From: Isochrysis galbana
Lineage: Eukaryota; Haptophyta; Isochrysidales; Isochrysidaceae
NCBI GenBank assembly: GCA_018136815.1
Contig: CM030935.1
Location: 6,570,325 to 6,634,324, forward strand
DNA: 64,000 nucleotides
Direction: 5' to 3'
Shown here: one piece after another, positions 21,745-31,384 of the stretch
Position numbering within the stretch: position 1 is the stretch's first letter
Layout: each line of letters opens with the position of its first letter
Position numbers and translations under genes: made by a program
Notes under the pieces: model-generated
Told to the model about the DNA's origin: nothing
Seen by the model: only the letters and a program-made list of their open reading frames with translations
The model's database searches: none

Positions 21745-21802
21745 TGAGTCGGAAGAAACCGGAGGGAAAGGAGACCAAATGAAGGCAAGCCGCCTTGGGA
21801 TG
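21745..21802 (+). repeat. Dispersed repeat end shared with 46.34 kb
   Basis: GAAACC, then GGAAAGGAGACCAAATGAAG and GCAAGCCGCCTT, recur at 46340-46385 with few changes. In both places the AGTATAAACTTAGTT palindrome lies upstream in the same order, about 0.22 and 0.44 kb away. Confidence 0.65.
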
Positions 21803-21835
21803 GTTGGAGATAGGGCTGGGCTTGGTGGCCCTGCC

Positions 21836-22367
21836 TAGGGGTAGGCATCTTTATCCGGATATTTGTCTTGGATATCTCTGGGGGGGGGTCCCAAATGGAT
21901 ATATCTCGGATACCACCTGGATATTTGGGGGGGTGGGGGGGTGGGGGGGAGATAATTTTAGCCTTTTGGGGGGGGCGGCGGGGCACTAACATTGACCATG
22001 CAGATGTGAAGGATGAAGGAATTCACCAAGCAGGTGCTTGGGTGGTGGGCATCTAACCACACCAAGCCCCCAACTTGGGCCTTAGCTGCAAGGATGGCTC
22101 TTTGTCTGAGCCCCAAACCCAGCTTCTTCAGAACGTGTGTTTTCATTGTTGCAATGTTCGTTTGGTGCTGATCGGGCTAGTACCTTAGCTGATCAAGTGG
22201 AAGCGTCGGTGATGTTGCGGTATAACCGCAACAAGCGCAACGGCAGCGGCGCGTGACGCGGACATTGGATATTTGCTTGGATATTTGGGGGGGGGCGGAT
22301 GGATATTTCTTGGATATTTCTCATGGATAAATGGGGCATTTTCAATGGATAAAGATGCCTACCCCTA
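21836..22367. mobile_element. MITE-like element with perfect 21-bp inverted termini
   Basis: The 21 bases at 21836-21856 (beginning TAGGGGTAGGCATC) are exactly the reverse complement of 22347-22367 (ending GATGCCTACCCCTA). The 532-bp body has no coding potential. Just inside both ends are clusters of GGATATTT/GGATATCT words and G runs. This is the form of a small non-autonomous DNA transposon. No convincing target-site duplication is visible, because the flanks differ outside the inverted core. Confidence 0.65.
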
Positions 22368-22387
22368 GCCCTGCCCGCGCCCGCTCG

Positions 22388-22444
22388 CTTGTCGCATCCG
22401 CGATCGACCTTTTTGTTTTAGAAGTTGTCTGCGTTTCTATGTCC
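22388..22444 (+). repeat. 57-bp repeat, copy 2 (other copy at 14.12 kb)
   Basis: This stretch repeats 14125-14180 from TGTCGCATCCGCGATCGACC through TTTCTATGTCCC. Here it lies between the MITE-like element and the gag-protease fragment. Confidence 0.75.
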
Positions 22445-22545
22445 CCGCCGTCGCCCCACTCTCTTGTGCTCTCGCTCCCACCGGCTGGCAGGCTGCCCTG
22501 CGTCTCACTTGGGCTCGACAAGAGTGCGCCACCGCCCTCCCTTCG

Positions 22546-23860
22546 TTGAGCTCTCGCCTCGGCGTGGGCGCTCTTCCCGATCTCGATCCACCTCTACCCT
22601 CTCTCGATCGGCCCCGCCGCCTCACGACGGCGGACCGCATTGCCGCCTATCGTCAACACCACCTTGGCCTGGTGCCCGCTGGGCGTCGCCTGGAAGCTAG
22701 CCCGTCCGGAATCGTGGCTTCGGTGGCCCGAGAAGTGGCTGCTCGCGCGGTGGTTAATACACCGGCGAGCCTCTATCCACGCCACTGCCTCTACGTGCGC
22801 GATCTTATCGTGTGTCGCTACTCGGCGAGCGGCCCTACGCGCTACGTCGTAGACACCGCCCTCACCGTCGACAAGACGTTGGCAGACACTGGAGCGGGCC
22901 CGTCTGTAGTGACGACTGCTCTACTCACCACGCTACCCCGCGACGCCTGCGTCGCACGGGAACGCGCGACGACGCGGCCGGCCGTCGTAGGACCCGACGG
23001 CAACCCACTCCTCGTCCGTGGCTATGCCACCCTTGTCTTCTCCCTAGCTGCCGTGGAATTTCGCCATCGCTTCCTGGTCGTCGAAGGATCCCCGATGCTC
23101 CTCTTGGGGAACGACTTCCTGGAAGCTCATCGGGCCTGCATCGACTACTCGCTCAACGCCGGCGACGACAGTCGCCTCTCCCTCATCGTAGGGGGCAGTC
23201 GCGTCGATGCTCGTGTGTCCACTCGACCCCGGCCCACCGCGCCTTTTCTCGCCGCTGCGGTGGACGTCGCCGCCGGCGAACCCCAATCCGACTCCCAGTT
23301 GACACGCTCCAGTGCGTCGGACACGCACTCGAGTGCGGAGGCTCCGTTGCCGCCTCTCGACCCCGATCTTGAGCCGCCGCCCAGGCTGGACTTCTCCAAA
23401 GATCCTATCCCTCCACCCCCGTCGACGACGGTGGCGGTGGAGCCGCTTTTCGCCGCTCCCACCGCTCAGCCCACCGCCTCGAAGGATTTCGCTCTCTACA
23501 CCCAGGAGCCGGTGACTGTTCCGGCCAAGTCGAAGGGCACCTTCGCTGTGCGCATTCCTCTCGAGCTGCGTGAGTCGCACCCGGACTCCGCCGTGCTCGT
23601 CGATCGCCTACCGTCTCGTGGCGGCCTTGACTCTCCCCCCCTCGTAGCTACGAGTGTCGAGACTCCTAGCGACGAAGGGGAGGTCCTGGTCACCGTCTGG
23701 AACCTGGCCTCTCGCCCGGTCACGCTACCCGCTTACTCTCCGGTAGCTTCGGCTCATGTGGAGTACGTTCTGCACGAGGCTAACCGCGAGCGCGCTCACC
23801 TCCTCACTCCTCGGCTGGCAGCACGCGCGGTCATCGAGAGACCGGCCAAAGGAGGCAGAT
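22546..23860 (+). pseudogene. Ty3/gypsy-type gag-protease fragment (aspartic protease)
   Basis: The frame is open from 22546 to 24066, but protein-like sequence ends near 23860. The retropepsin signature is clear: VDKTLADTGAGPSVV holds the catalytic Asp-Thr-Gly triad near residue 117. About 75 residues later PMLLLGNDFLEAHR is the hydrophobic-LG-DFL motif of the second half. A Pro/Ser-rich linker follows, then a segment like the start of gypsy pol (PVTLPAYSPVASAHVEY). No RT, RNase H or integrase follows, so this is a truncated copy. A shorter, frameshifted relative lies at 40.37-40.70 kb. The protease itself looks intact. Confidence 0.8.
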
Positions 23861-24830
23861 CTCTGGCAGATCACAGATCAACCCCAATGGGCCATCAATG
23901 GGCCCACATGGCACATACATGGTACATGGGGCGTCTCGTCTCCAACTGGGAAGACGAGACGACGAGACGCCCCACGCTAGAAAACTCCCCTGGGGGAAGC
24001 CGCATGGCTAGGGCCCCCACACCGCGTTGCACCAACGCACGCGACCAACCAAACGAGACCCAATAGGCCTGCTCCCCCCCCTCCCCCAAGGCTAGGCCCA
24101 AAGTAGTGTACATGGGCCTACTACCCCCCGAAACCGAAAAAAAAGGAACGAGGGGGGGGAGCGGGAAGGGGAGAGATGGGGGGGTGAGGGCGATGTCGAG
24201 CGAGAGTCCGGAAAAGGAGTGAGCAGATAGTAGCGTAGCGTGCATCTTCAAGAATTTTTTTTTCGGTGCACTGCGCCCTTAGCTACTAGTACTCCGCCGC
24301 GGTTCACTATCGCTAAACTAAAGCCTGCTTATCTGAGGGAGGAGCGGAGGAGCCAGCAGATTCAGGGGTTTTTTTTTCGTGAGGAGAAGGTGGGAGGGGG
24401 TGGACGAGGGCGGGCTCAAGAAGAAGGGAGAGAGTTGGTCGAGGTGGTGCCGAGGTGCCGCGAGGGGTTCCCCGGGGAATATGATGAAATCCTCTCACAT
24501 TCTTAAATGAAGAAGGGAAGAGGGAGGGGGCGCACGAGAGGAATACCAAGTACTTGGCATGAAGAGAGGGTGGGAAGCCCAAATGGTACATCTCAAACAC
24601 TTGCGCACAATATATTAGAAAACAAGTTTGGAGAAGTGGGTGCTCGGGAGTTGTCGTGAGAGAAGAGGGTCGAGAGGGGAAGAGAGAGAGAGAGAGGACT
24701 GGAGGGTGGCGGCGCTGGCGGTGGGGGGAGGGAGGGAGGGAGAGGCAGAGCGGGCGGGCGAGAGAGGGCGTGAGTGCGGTGGCTGTGTGTGTGTGTGTGT
24801 GTGTGTGTCTTGGGGGGCGAGTTTGCCACG
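23861..24830. other. Intergenic, low-complexity and microsatellite DNA
   Basis: No gene is supported. A GACGAGACGC-containing inverted pair lies near 23930-23980. 24660-24780 is G/A-rich and 24786-24809 is a (GT)n run just before the next exon. Confidence 0.4.
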
Positions 24831-24968
24831 ATGCTCTCTGGCCCTTCGGAGGCACAGAAGCTTCAGCTCGTCGTGCGCAACTCCGTGCAGAAGTCTCTCG
24901 AGCTCATCGTGCTCGACCGGATAGTACCACTGCCCACACAGCTGCGCAGGGGGCCGCAGAACCACTGG
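24831..24968 (+). CDS. Isolated first exon, ATG13-like N terminus; rest lost in a gap
   Basis: ATG at 24831 opens 46 codons ending NHW at a good donor (TGG|GTGAGC). The peptide contains AQKLQLVVRNSVQKSLELIV, then LDRIVPLPTQ and RGPQNHW. This resembles the opening of the ATG13 HORMA domain, where a helix ending in a V-Q/I-V-x-x-R motif is followed by an Asn-x-Trp-Phe-Asn-Leu strand; the Trp here falls exactly at the splice site. ATG13 is a scaffold of the autophagy-initiation kinase complex. The next exons are not seen: 33 bases later comes the 100-N gap, then repeat DNA. The similarity is from memory of the family and is short, so the name is tentative. Confidence 0.4.
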
Positions 24969-25000
24969 GTGAGCGCTGGAAGGGGGTAGGGGCGGGAGCG

Positions 25001-25100
25001 NNNNNNNNNNNNNNNNNNNNNNNNNNNNNNNNNNNNNNNNNNNNNNNNNNNNNNNNNNNNNNNNNNNNNNNNNNNNNNNNNNNNNNNNNNNNNNNNNNNN
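25001..25100. other. Assembly gap (100 N)
   Basis: Exactly 100 undetermined bases, a conventional placeholder of unknown true length. The DNA on the two sides differs in kind (host exon on the left, repeat DNA on the right), so the join should be treated with caution. Confidence 1.
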
Positions 25101-25690
25101 CTAACGAGTGTCGATTCGCGAATGCGACACCTAGAGAAGGATTGCACAAAGAAAAGGCGCGAAAGGGATTCATCCATGCTTAGTGAAGATCCTAGAAGAT
25201 TCATCGGCGAATAGCGTCTCAACGCGAGTACAGCGGCGTGCACTTTACCTATAGCTTTTCGTAGCTTAGCCATGGAGTAGCTGGTAGACTTAAAAAGTCT
25301 AGAAGCTTACAGAGGTGTTAGACTTACAGAGTCTAGATGCTTGAGGTTCTTATGGGTGTACTTTAGCGAGCAAGATGCTCGCTACTTCCTTGGTCATCAT
25401 CGACACGTGCTTACTACTCCCTTGATCTCCATGCCTGGGTGATCAGTCCAGAGCTAGAGCATATTCATATTCCGAGTAGAAAGAAGCCTGTAGAAGCTGC
25501 TTGGCCACGTGGGTATAATGGTAGACCAACATTGAATGAAGTGTAGTGATTGATAGAAGCGTGGAGACGTCGTAGACGTAGAGATAGACATAAGAACGAA
25601 GATTGATGACTTACCATCGCGGTTATAACGGTAGAGCGGAAAATAGCGAAATAGCCTGCAGAGGCTCGCGAATGCGACAGGGGGAGGAGG
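25101..25690. repeat. Repeat-derived DNA with an element terminus
   Basis: The first 28 bases (CTAACGAGTGTCGATTCGCG...) are the reverse complement of 45278-45305, and GCGAATGCGACA recurs near 25668. About 25260-25345 has short direct repeats (TAGACTTA-x-AGTCTAGA). TGGGTATAATGGTAGA near 25510 and GGTTATAACGGTAGAG near 25620 resemble the A box of a tRNA, but no B box follows. No gene is seen. Confidence 0.55.
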
Positions 25691-25922
25691 GGTTGGTCAG
25701 AGGGACTGGCTGGCCACGGCAGGCCAGTGCGGGCGATTCAGGCCGTGCCTGTGGGGAGAGGGATGGGTCAGCAAGGCAGTGTTCTCCTGGCAAGCCATCA
25801 AGTATGCCAGGAGAGTGGAGAGTGGGTGGTTCCTCCCCCACCCCCCATGGCGGGGGAGGAGTGGAGAAAGGGGAGGGCTCGTGCCCCGCCATGGGTGAAC
25901 CAAGTATAAACTTAGTTGAAAG
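25690..25922 (-). repeat. Dispersed 230-bp repeat, copy A
   Basis: Read on the minus strand it begins with the AGTTTATACTTAG palindrome, then CCCATGG...GGCACGAGCCC, CCACTCCTCC, CCATGG, CTGGCATACTTGATGGCTTG, CCAGGAG and GGCCACGGCAGGCC-like words, ending GGGGGAGGAGGGGTTGG reversed. Copies B (45903-46060) and C (51408-51640) hold the same words in the same order on the + strand. Confidence 0.75.
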
Positions 25923-25952
25923 AGCTGTATGGCATAAGGAGGGAAGGGTGCT

Positions 25953-26005
25953 TGAGTGAGCGCTAGTAGTCCCGTCCCCTTGTCGCACCGCGACCCATAA
26001 AAATT
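25953..26005 (-). repeat. Dispersed repeat shared with the right window end
   Basis: TTGAGTGAGCGCTAGT, then TCCCGTCCCC...TGTCGCACCGCGACCCA, matches the reverse complement of 63923-63970 with a few changes. Its orientation relative to copy A suggests both belong to one composite element. Confidence 0.65.
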
Positions 26006-26582
26006 GGTTTAATTTAGAGTACGCACGCGAGGGGGGTCGCCGCAAGGCAGGTTGAGGGAGTGAGAGTGAGAGGGTGTGCGGGCGTGGCTATATGGTAGAG
26101 GCCGAAAGCCATGTGCGAGGCGAGAATACTAAAAGGTTTATTTTCGTACATCGTGTAGCGGTGTAGGCTGCTATGCCGAGCCATTCTAAATAATGCACAG
26201 ATCGTCGACGCCGCACTCACTTCAAATGGACCTTAGCAGTGGTCCAGAAGCAAAAGCACGAGAGACTTAACAAACATCAACGCGGAGCAAGATGCCAAAT
26301 GCGGTTGCTCCACGAGTCTCTTGGCCGGCCAAGAGGCGGATGCCAACAAGATCCGACCAAGAAGCAACGAAGAGAAAACCAGCACGCACGCCGAGGGCCC
26401 TTTATACTCTCAACAGGACCGCTCTGCTATTCTTGTACTACGAGATGACACCAAGGACGGAATACTGCACAAAAGAAGACCGCCCAACGTGGCGTGAGCA
26501 ACGAGGAGACGGTGGGCGCGGCGGCGATGCGCGCCACAATCCAACGTTTCCAAGCACCAGTCTTGGAGGGAGAAGCGAGGCG
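26006..26582. other. Intergenic, nothing clear
   Basis: No gene is supported. This is the region downstream of the minus-strand helical-protein gene and would include its 3' UTR. Short open frames are of random composition. Confidence 0.35.
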
Positions 26583-29500
26583 TCACATACACAGCACGAT
26601 CGGCCGCGCTGTCTTGGGGACGATGGCCCGCGCTCGCGCTGGCGGCTGCCCCTTGGAGCGGGCGCTGGGGGGAAGCTTGGAGCGGCGGTACGCGCGTTCC
26701 GCAGCTTGAACGTAGGCAGAGGCCAGATCGAGCAAGTCTTGCACTTCTGCGTCGGAAAGCACGCTGGACTCCGAGATGATGGTCTCATCAGTCGACGTAC
26801 GCTCCCACACTGGCGGTTCGGTGGGCAGCTTCTGCACTGCCTCGCCAAAGGGGTGACTGATACCAAGGCGCTTGAGCGCGTTCTGGGTCGCAATGCGTGC
26901 ATCGAGCTCAGTCATTTCGAGGGAGCGGACTGCTGGCGTGACGAGGTCGTGTGAAGCAGGTGGCACGAGGGCAGGTAGCGGCGCCTCAGGGAATGCGGCG
27001 GAGAAGTCTACCGGTACATCGCGGGGACGTGTGGCAAAGATGGAGCCAGCGCGCGCAGGCGGCTCTTGTCGGGAGACGCCGCGACGGCGGGTGGGAGGAG
27101 AGCGCCCAACAAGGCCGAATGACTCGGCGGCAACCGGCTCTTCTTCCTCATAGCGGGCTGATGAGTTTGCTGGACGGCGGGGCGCCTCATCTGTGCCGCC
27201 GCGGAGCTGTATGCGGAGCGCAAAGGGCAGGGAGCACAAATGGGCAGCATTAGACCTCTGGACGAGGCCCTGCACGCGCTTGACCTCGGCGTGCAGGTGG
27301 CGCAGGCGGTGGCTCTGAGCGCGCGCCTCGTGGGCAGCGCTAAGGACTTCGCGGTGCACGCCAAAGATGGCGGCGCGCCGCGCCTCGGCGAAGTTGGACG
27401 TGGTGTTGAGGAGGTAGCCCGCGCGGCGGCCGGCGGCGGCAATCGCGCGGAGGGCGAGCTGGTGGAGACGCTTGGTTTTGCGCGCGTCAATGGTTGCACG
27501 ACGTACGGCGGCCGCCTCGACGCGGTCGTTCATCAAGCTGGCTCCTGCCACACGTAGCGCGAGGTGGAAGCGGTGCAGCTTCTCGGCGCGACGCTCGCGC
27601 TCAGCCTGGCCAGTGGCGAGCGCCGCGGCGCGTTGTGCCAAGAGTTCACGTGTCGCGCGGACCATGGCGATGTCAACAAGGGCGAAGGCGACGCGTGAGG
27701 CAGCAGAGAGCGCTAGCCGTGTCTCGAGGCTGATGGCGGGTGCATAGGCAGAGCGACGCGTCTTGCGCATGAGACGCGCGACCAGGTGTGGCGGAAGAAG
27801 GCGTGTAGCGTGTGCCTTGCGAATCTCCCAGCCAGCGGCGGGCATGTAGGTGGGTGCGTCGCGTGGGTAGTGGGTCTTGTGGTGAATGGGGTGAGACTCG
27901 TGCAGGTGCACTGGAAGCGGTGCGAAACGAACGCGCTGGGCGCTCGCCTGCAAGAGCGGCACGAGCGCGCAACTCCTAGGCGCCTGGGTGGCGCAAAGGT
28001 CAAGGTCGGGCGCGCCGAGGAGCGCAAGCTGGTTTGGGCGCTCGCCGATTCGTGCGCGGTATGGCATGGTGAGCAGGTTGGCGAGGGCGGCCTTGCCACG
28101 CAGGATGGCCGACTGTTTGATGGCGGCGCAGATCTCACGTAGATGCAGGTTGTGCCCACGCACCTCAATGGCCGCCTGAAGCACATCGCGGCGCGCGTGC
28201 ACCATGGCGGTGCGGCGAGCTCCACTGGCGTTTGCCGCGACTGCGAGTAGGCGGGTCGCACGGCGACCCACGGCAATGTCACGGCGGAGGGCACGTGCCT
28301 TAGCGTGCTTGGCTCGGTGAGCGTCATCGGCCGAGCGGCGGACGGCAGCGTGGCGGACGCGGTCATTCATGATCATCGCGACGGAGGCGCGGCAGCTGAG
28401 CTCGTGTGCTGCGCGCGCCGAGGCAAGCCTAGCGCGCTCGGCGAGCTCGCGGCCACGGGCGAGCATTCGGAGGCGGCGGAGCTCAACGACAGCACGCGTA
28501 ATAGCAATATCCTCTTGGGCGAAGCGCACGCGCGCGGCGGCCGAGAGGGCCTTGCGTGTCTCCAGGTCGATCGGGCTCTTGAACGGCGAGGTACGGCTCT
28601 TGACCTGCAGCCGGCGCTCAAGCGCCGCAGGTAACCGCGCGACCGGCTTGCCGTCGCGCACGGGGATCTCAAATGCGACGGGAGCGGCGTCCTTGCAGGA
28701 GGCGCGCGCGAGCTTGACGCGCACGTCGGCGTCGTTGAGCTTGGCGAAATGGATCTTGCGCGCGACCGACAGCTCGGCCTTCTCCTTCACGGCAAGCTGC
28801 GCCTTGGTGTCGTGCGCAGCGAGCACGCGCGAGGCAGAACTGCGCGCCCGGTCAACACGCGACTCGATGTTGTTCTCGCGGCGCTCGGTGGCTGCGGCGA
28901 TGGAACGGTCGAGCTCGAGCTTGCGATCGAGCCGTTCCAAGTCCAGCCGTGCGAGCTCAACGCGCGCCATCTCCATACGACTGGCAGCTCGCGGTGAGAC
29001 GGCGCTCTCAAGATGTTCGAGACGGCGCTGCGAGGCGGCAGCAATCTTTGCGTCGAGGCGCGTGGCCGAGTCGGCGGCGGCCTCGCGCTGCTGCTCCTTG
29101 TTGGCAGCAACGACGGCGAGAGCACGCTTCACGACGTTGGCGTTTTTCGCGGCGTTGGCTTGCAGAATGCTAGCGGCGCGGCGCGATGACTCCTCGACGC
29201 GGTCCGAGGCGAACGCGAGCTTCTCATTGCGCGCGTGTTGCATCGCCTCGCGTGCCTGCTTGGCCTCCTCAGCACGCAGCTCACGGAGGCGGGCTTTGTC
29301 GTGGGTCTCGCGGCGCTTCTCCTCGCCCTTGAGAGCACCCCGTTCCGCCGCATTCTCGAGCCTGTCGAGCATGCGCTCGCGTGCGTCGTGCTGGGCTCGA
29401 AGGCGGCGGTCCTTGGCCTCGAGGGCGCGCTGACTCTCGCGAGATGCGCGCGCCTGCACTGCCTCAAGGTAGAGGGCTCGGAGTATTTGCGACTTCTCAT

Positions 29501-29666
29501 CAATGCGCTGCAACTCCTCGGGGGACTTGGGAGTGCGCGGGCGGTTCTTCAGCCGCAGCCGCTTGTTGTACGCCACGTCCTCCGGCGTGCACGGCTCCTG
29601 CAGCAGGTCATTGTCGACTGGAACGTCGATGCGGAAGGCGGCTGGGTAGGCGTTCTCAACGACCAT
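26583..29666 (-). CDS. Large Ala/Arg-rich helical protein with an internal duplication
   Basis: One uninterrupted minus-strand frame gives 1027 residues from the ATG at 29666 (MVVENAYPAAFRIDVPVDND). An in-frame ATG at 29693 exists, but TTCCCTCCACAG between the two looks like an acceptor, so a 5' UTR intron is likely. Residues 50-350 are a long Ala/Glu/Arg coiled-coil region. Two related modules follow, about 359-540 and 636-819. Each opens with SPIDLETRKALSAAARVRFA or AISLETRLALSAASRVAFA, continues with MNDRVRHAAVRRS or MNDRVEAAAVRRA, and ends LLTMPYRARIG or LCSLPFALRIQ. The C-terminal 200 residues are Pro/Arg-rich and probably disordered. I recognise no named family. Composition suggests a cytoskeletal, basal-body or other scaffold role, which is inference only. 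Confidence 0.75.
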   Translation of the reverse strand: MVVENAYPAAFRIDVPVDNDLLQEPCTPEDVAYNKRLRLKNRPRTPKSPEELQRIDEKSQILRALYLEAVQARASRESQRALEAKDRRLRAQHDARERMLDRLENAAERGALKGEEKRRETHDKARLRELRAEEAKQAREAMQHARNEKLAFASDRVEESSRRAASILQANAAKNANVVKRALAVVAANKEQQREAAADSATRLDAKIAAASQRRLEHLESAVSPRAASRMEMARVELARLDLERLDRKLELDRSIAAATERRENNIESRVDRARSSASRVLAAHDTKAQLAVKEKAELSVARKIHFAKLNDADVRVKLARASCKDAAPVAFEIPVRDGKPVARLPAALERRLQVKSRTSPFKSPIDLETRKALSAAARVRFAQEDIAITRAVVELRRLRMLARGRELAERARLASARAAHELSCRASVAMIMNDRVRHAAVRRSADDAHRAKHAKARALRRDIAVGRRATRLLAVAANASGARRTAMVHARRDVLQAAIEVRGHNLHLREICAAIKQSAILRGKAALANLLTMPYRARIGERPNQLALLGAPDLDLCATQAPRSCALVPLLQASAQRVRFAPLPVHLHESHPIHHKTHYPRDAPTYMPAAGWEIRKAHATRLLPPHLVARLMRKTRRSAYAPAISLETRLALSAASRVAFALVDIAMVRATRELLAQRAAALATGQAERERRAEKLHRFHLALRVAGASLMNDRVEAAAVRRATIDARKTKRLHQLALRAIAAAGRRAGYLLNTTSNFAEARRAAIFGVHREVLSAAHEARAQSHRLRHLHAEVKRVQGLVQRSNAAHLCSLPFALRIQLRGGTDEAPRRPANSSARYEEEEPVAAESFGLVGRSPPTRRRGVSRQEPPARAGSIFATRPRDVPVDFSAAFPEAPLPALVPPASHDLVTPAVRSLEMTELDARIATQNALKRLGISHPFGEAVQKLPTEPPVWERTSTDETIISESSVLSDAEVQDLLDLASAYVQAAERAYRRSKLPPSARSKGQPPARARAIVPKTARPIVLCM

Positions 29667-29693
29667 GGCGCTAGGACCCTGTGGAGGGAACAC

Positions 29694-31384
29694 AGTTTGC
29701 GAAAGGGGAATAGTGAGTTGAAAAGGCGCGAGAGCAAGGCGGTCACAGACAGGGTGCAGGGGCTTGCTCGCAGAGGAGAGTGAAGAGTACCGTTAAGGGG
29801 CGGGGAGAGCAATTGGGAGAGAGGTTGGAGCACGCAGATCAAGCACGGGAGTGGGCAATGGGGCTGACAGCTGGGGAGCGCTTCAAAGTGCCTCAAAGAG
29901 TGGGGCGCGGGTGAGGGAAGAGAAGTGGAGAAGGGGGGGAGGGGCTGGCAGGGGGGGCGTGGGCGTGGAAGAGGAATGAGAGCGTGAGAGGGAGGGAGGG
30001 GGAGAGGGGGAGAGAGAGGACGAGAGAGAGGGTAAACGAGCAGGATGAAATAGGGAAAGGAGGGAGGGAAGGGATGGAGGGGGAGGAGAGAGAGAGAAGA
30101 CAAGAGAGAGAGAGGGAGAGAGAGACGACGACGACGACGATGGCGACGATCAAGAGCAGAGTGAAAGCAGAGGCAAGGGGGAGAGAGAGGGCGATCGAGA
30201 GGGCGAGGGCGGATCGTGGGAGGAAGGCATGTATGCATGCGACTTGGGCGGAGGTTAGGGGGAGAGGCGAGGGGAGGGAGGAGGAGGAGGGAGGAGAGAA
30301 GGCGGTCATCATCATCACCTGTGGAGAGAGAGAGAGAGAGAAAGAGAGTGAGAGCGTTCTCTCCCTGTGGCTTTGTGGGGCGACTCGAGTCATCAGAAAG
30401 GAATACCGCGGGTGAGGTGAAGAACCACGCGGGGAGGGGCGAGTGAAGAGCGGTTAGTGGGCGGTGTGTGATGATCACGAGAGGAGAATAAATGGGACAG
30501 AAGTAGTGTGTTCTTACAGGATGAACGTGAAGGCAAAATGGATGGAGATGGTGTGAGGTGGGTGTGCGGAGAGGGAGAGAGTTCTTGCTGTGGCGGCAGT
30601 TGGGGACGCGAGATGGAAGGCCCTGCGAAGAGAAGAGAGAGAGAGAGAGAGAGAGAGGAAGAGCGAGGGCGGCGACGCCTGAGAGAAGAGAGAAGAAAGA
30701 GAATGGACGGAGAGAGCGTGTCGATAAAAGGAAAGGAAGCAGGGAACAAGAGAGTGGAGAAGATAGGTGAAACTCAGGGGGGAAAGGAGAGAAGAAAAGG
30801 CGTAGAGTGGGAAGGAGCGAGAGCTTGGAGTTGAGTGGTGAGGGAGAGAGAGGGTCTCCTCTCTCTCTCTCTCTCTTCTCTCTTCTCTCTCTGTCTCCCC
30901 CCATCCCCCTCCCACCCCCTCCCTCCCCTCCCTCTCCTTTCCCTATTCTCGTCCTTCTCTCCTCTCCTCTCGCCCACCCTCCCCTTCCACACCCCCGGGG
31001 ACTCGGGGGAAAAGCTTTCCGATGAGGAGCTCCTCGAGTTTCACCAGAGATCGCTGCTACTCGCATATGACCTCGGCTGTATCTCCAATCTGGATGGCGT
31101 AGGGTTTGGGGCGAGAAAAAGGAGACCACGGCGGCGCCATGGCAAATGCAGCGCCAACCACAGGCGGGGACCCCCGGGGGCTCCGCGCGGGGGGCGCTCG
31201 CGTTCGGAACGCGCAACGAACGCGGGAGGACACCGTCTCCCGTCCACTCCGCAATCTCGACGCGGCAGATCGTACGGCAGCGTCGTCCCCGGCGGGAAAG
31301 AAAGGGGGAAGAAAGACGGAGAGAGAGAGAGGGGCGGCGGGGGGGCGCGCGGGGGGGGGCGCTTTCCCCGACTTTTCCTTTGGA
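29694..31384. promoter_or_regulatory. Purine-rich upstream region of the helical-protein gene
   Basis: The + strand is dominated by G/A (GAGAGA, GGGAGG) from about 29925 to 30850, which is a C/T tract on the coding (minus) strand of the gene starting at 29666. From 30857 to about 30995 the strand switches to C/T. 30990-31380 leads into the minisatellite. Long frames open on either strand here are simple-sequence artefacts. Confidence 0.45.

Noticed and set aside
25500-25640. tRNA-like words GGTATAATGGTAGA and GGTTATAACGGTAGAG
   Set aside because: They resemble an A box, but no B box, acceptor stem or cloverleaf can be drawn. At most they are SINE remnants.
28369-29433. 354-codon plus-strand frame rich in Ala/Arg/Ser
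   Set aside because: Antisense shadow of the helical-protein gene, created by its biased codons.
31000-31120. Possible exon reading SDEELLEFHQRSLLLAYDLG with a donor-like GGC|GTAGGG, which would put the minisatellite inside an intron
   Set aside because: No start codon or acceptor precedes it, and the phase does not fit the best frame after the array (34033 onward). Left unannotated.
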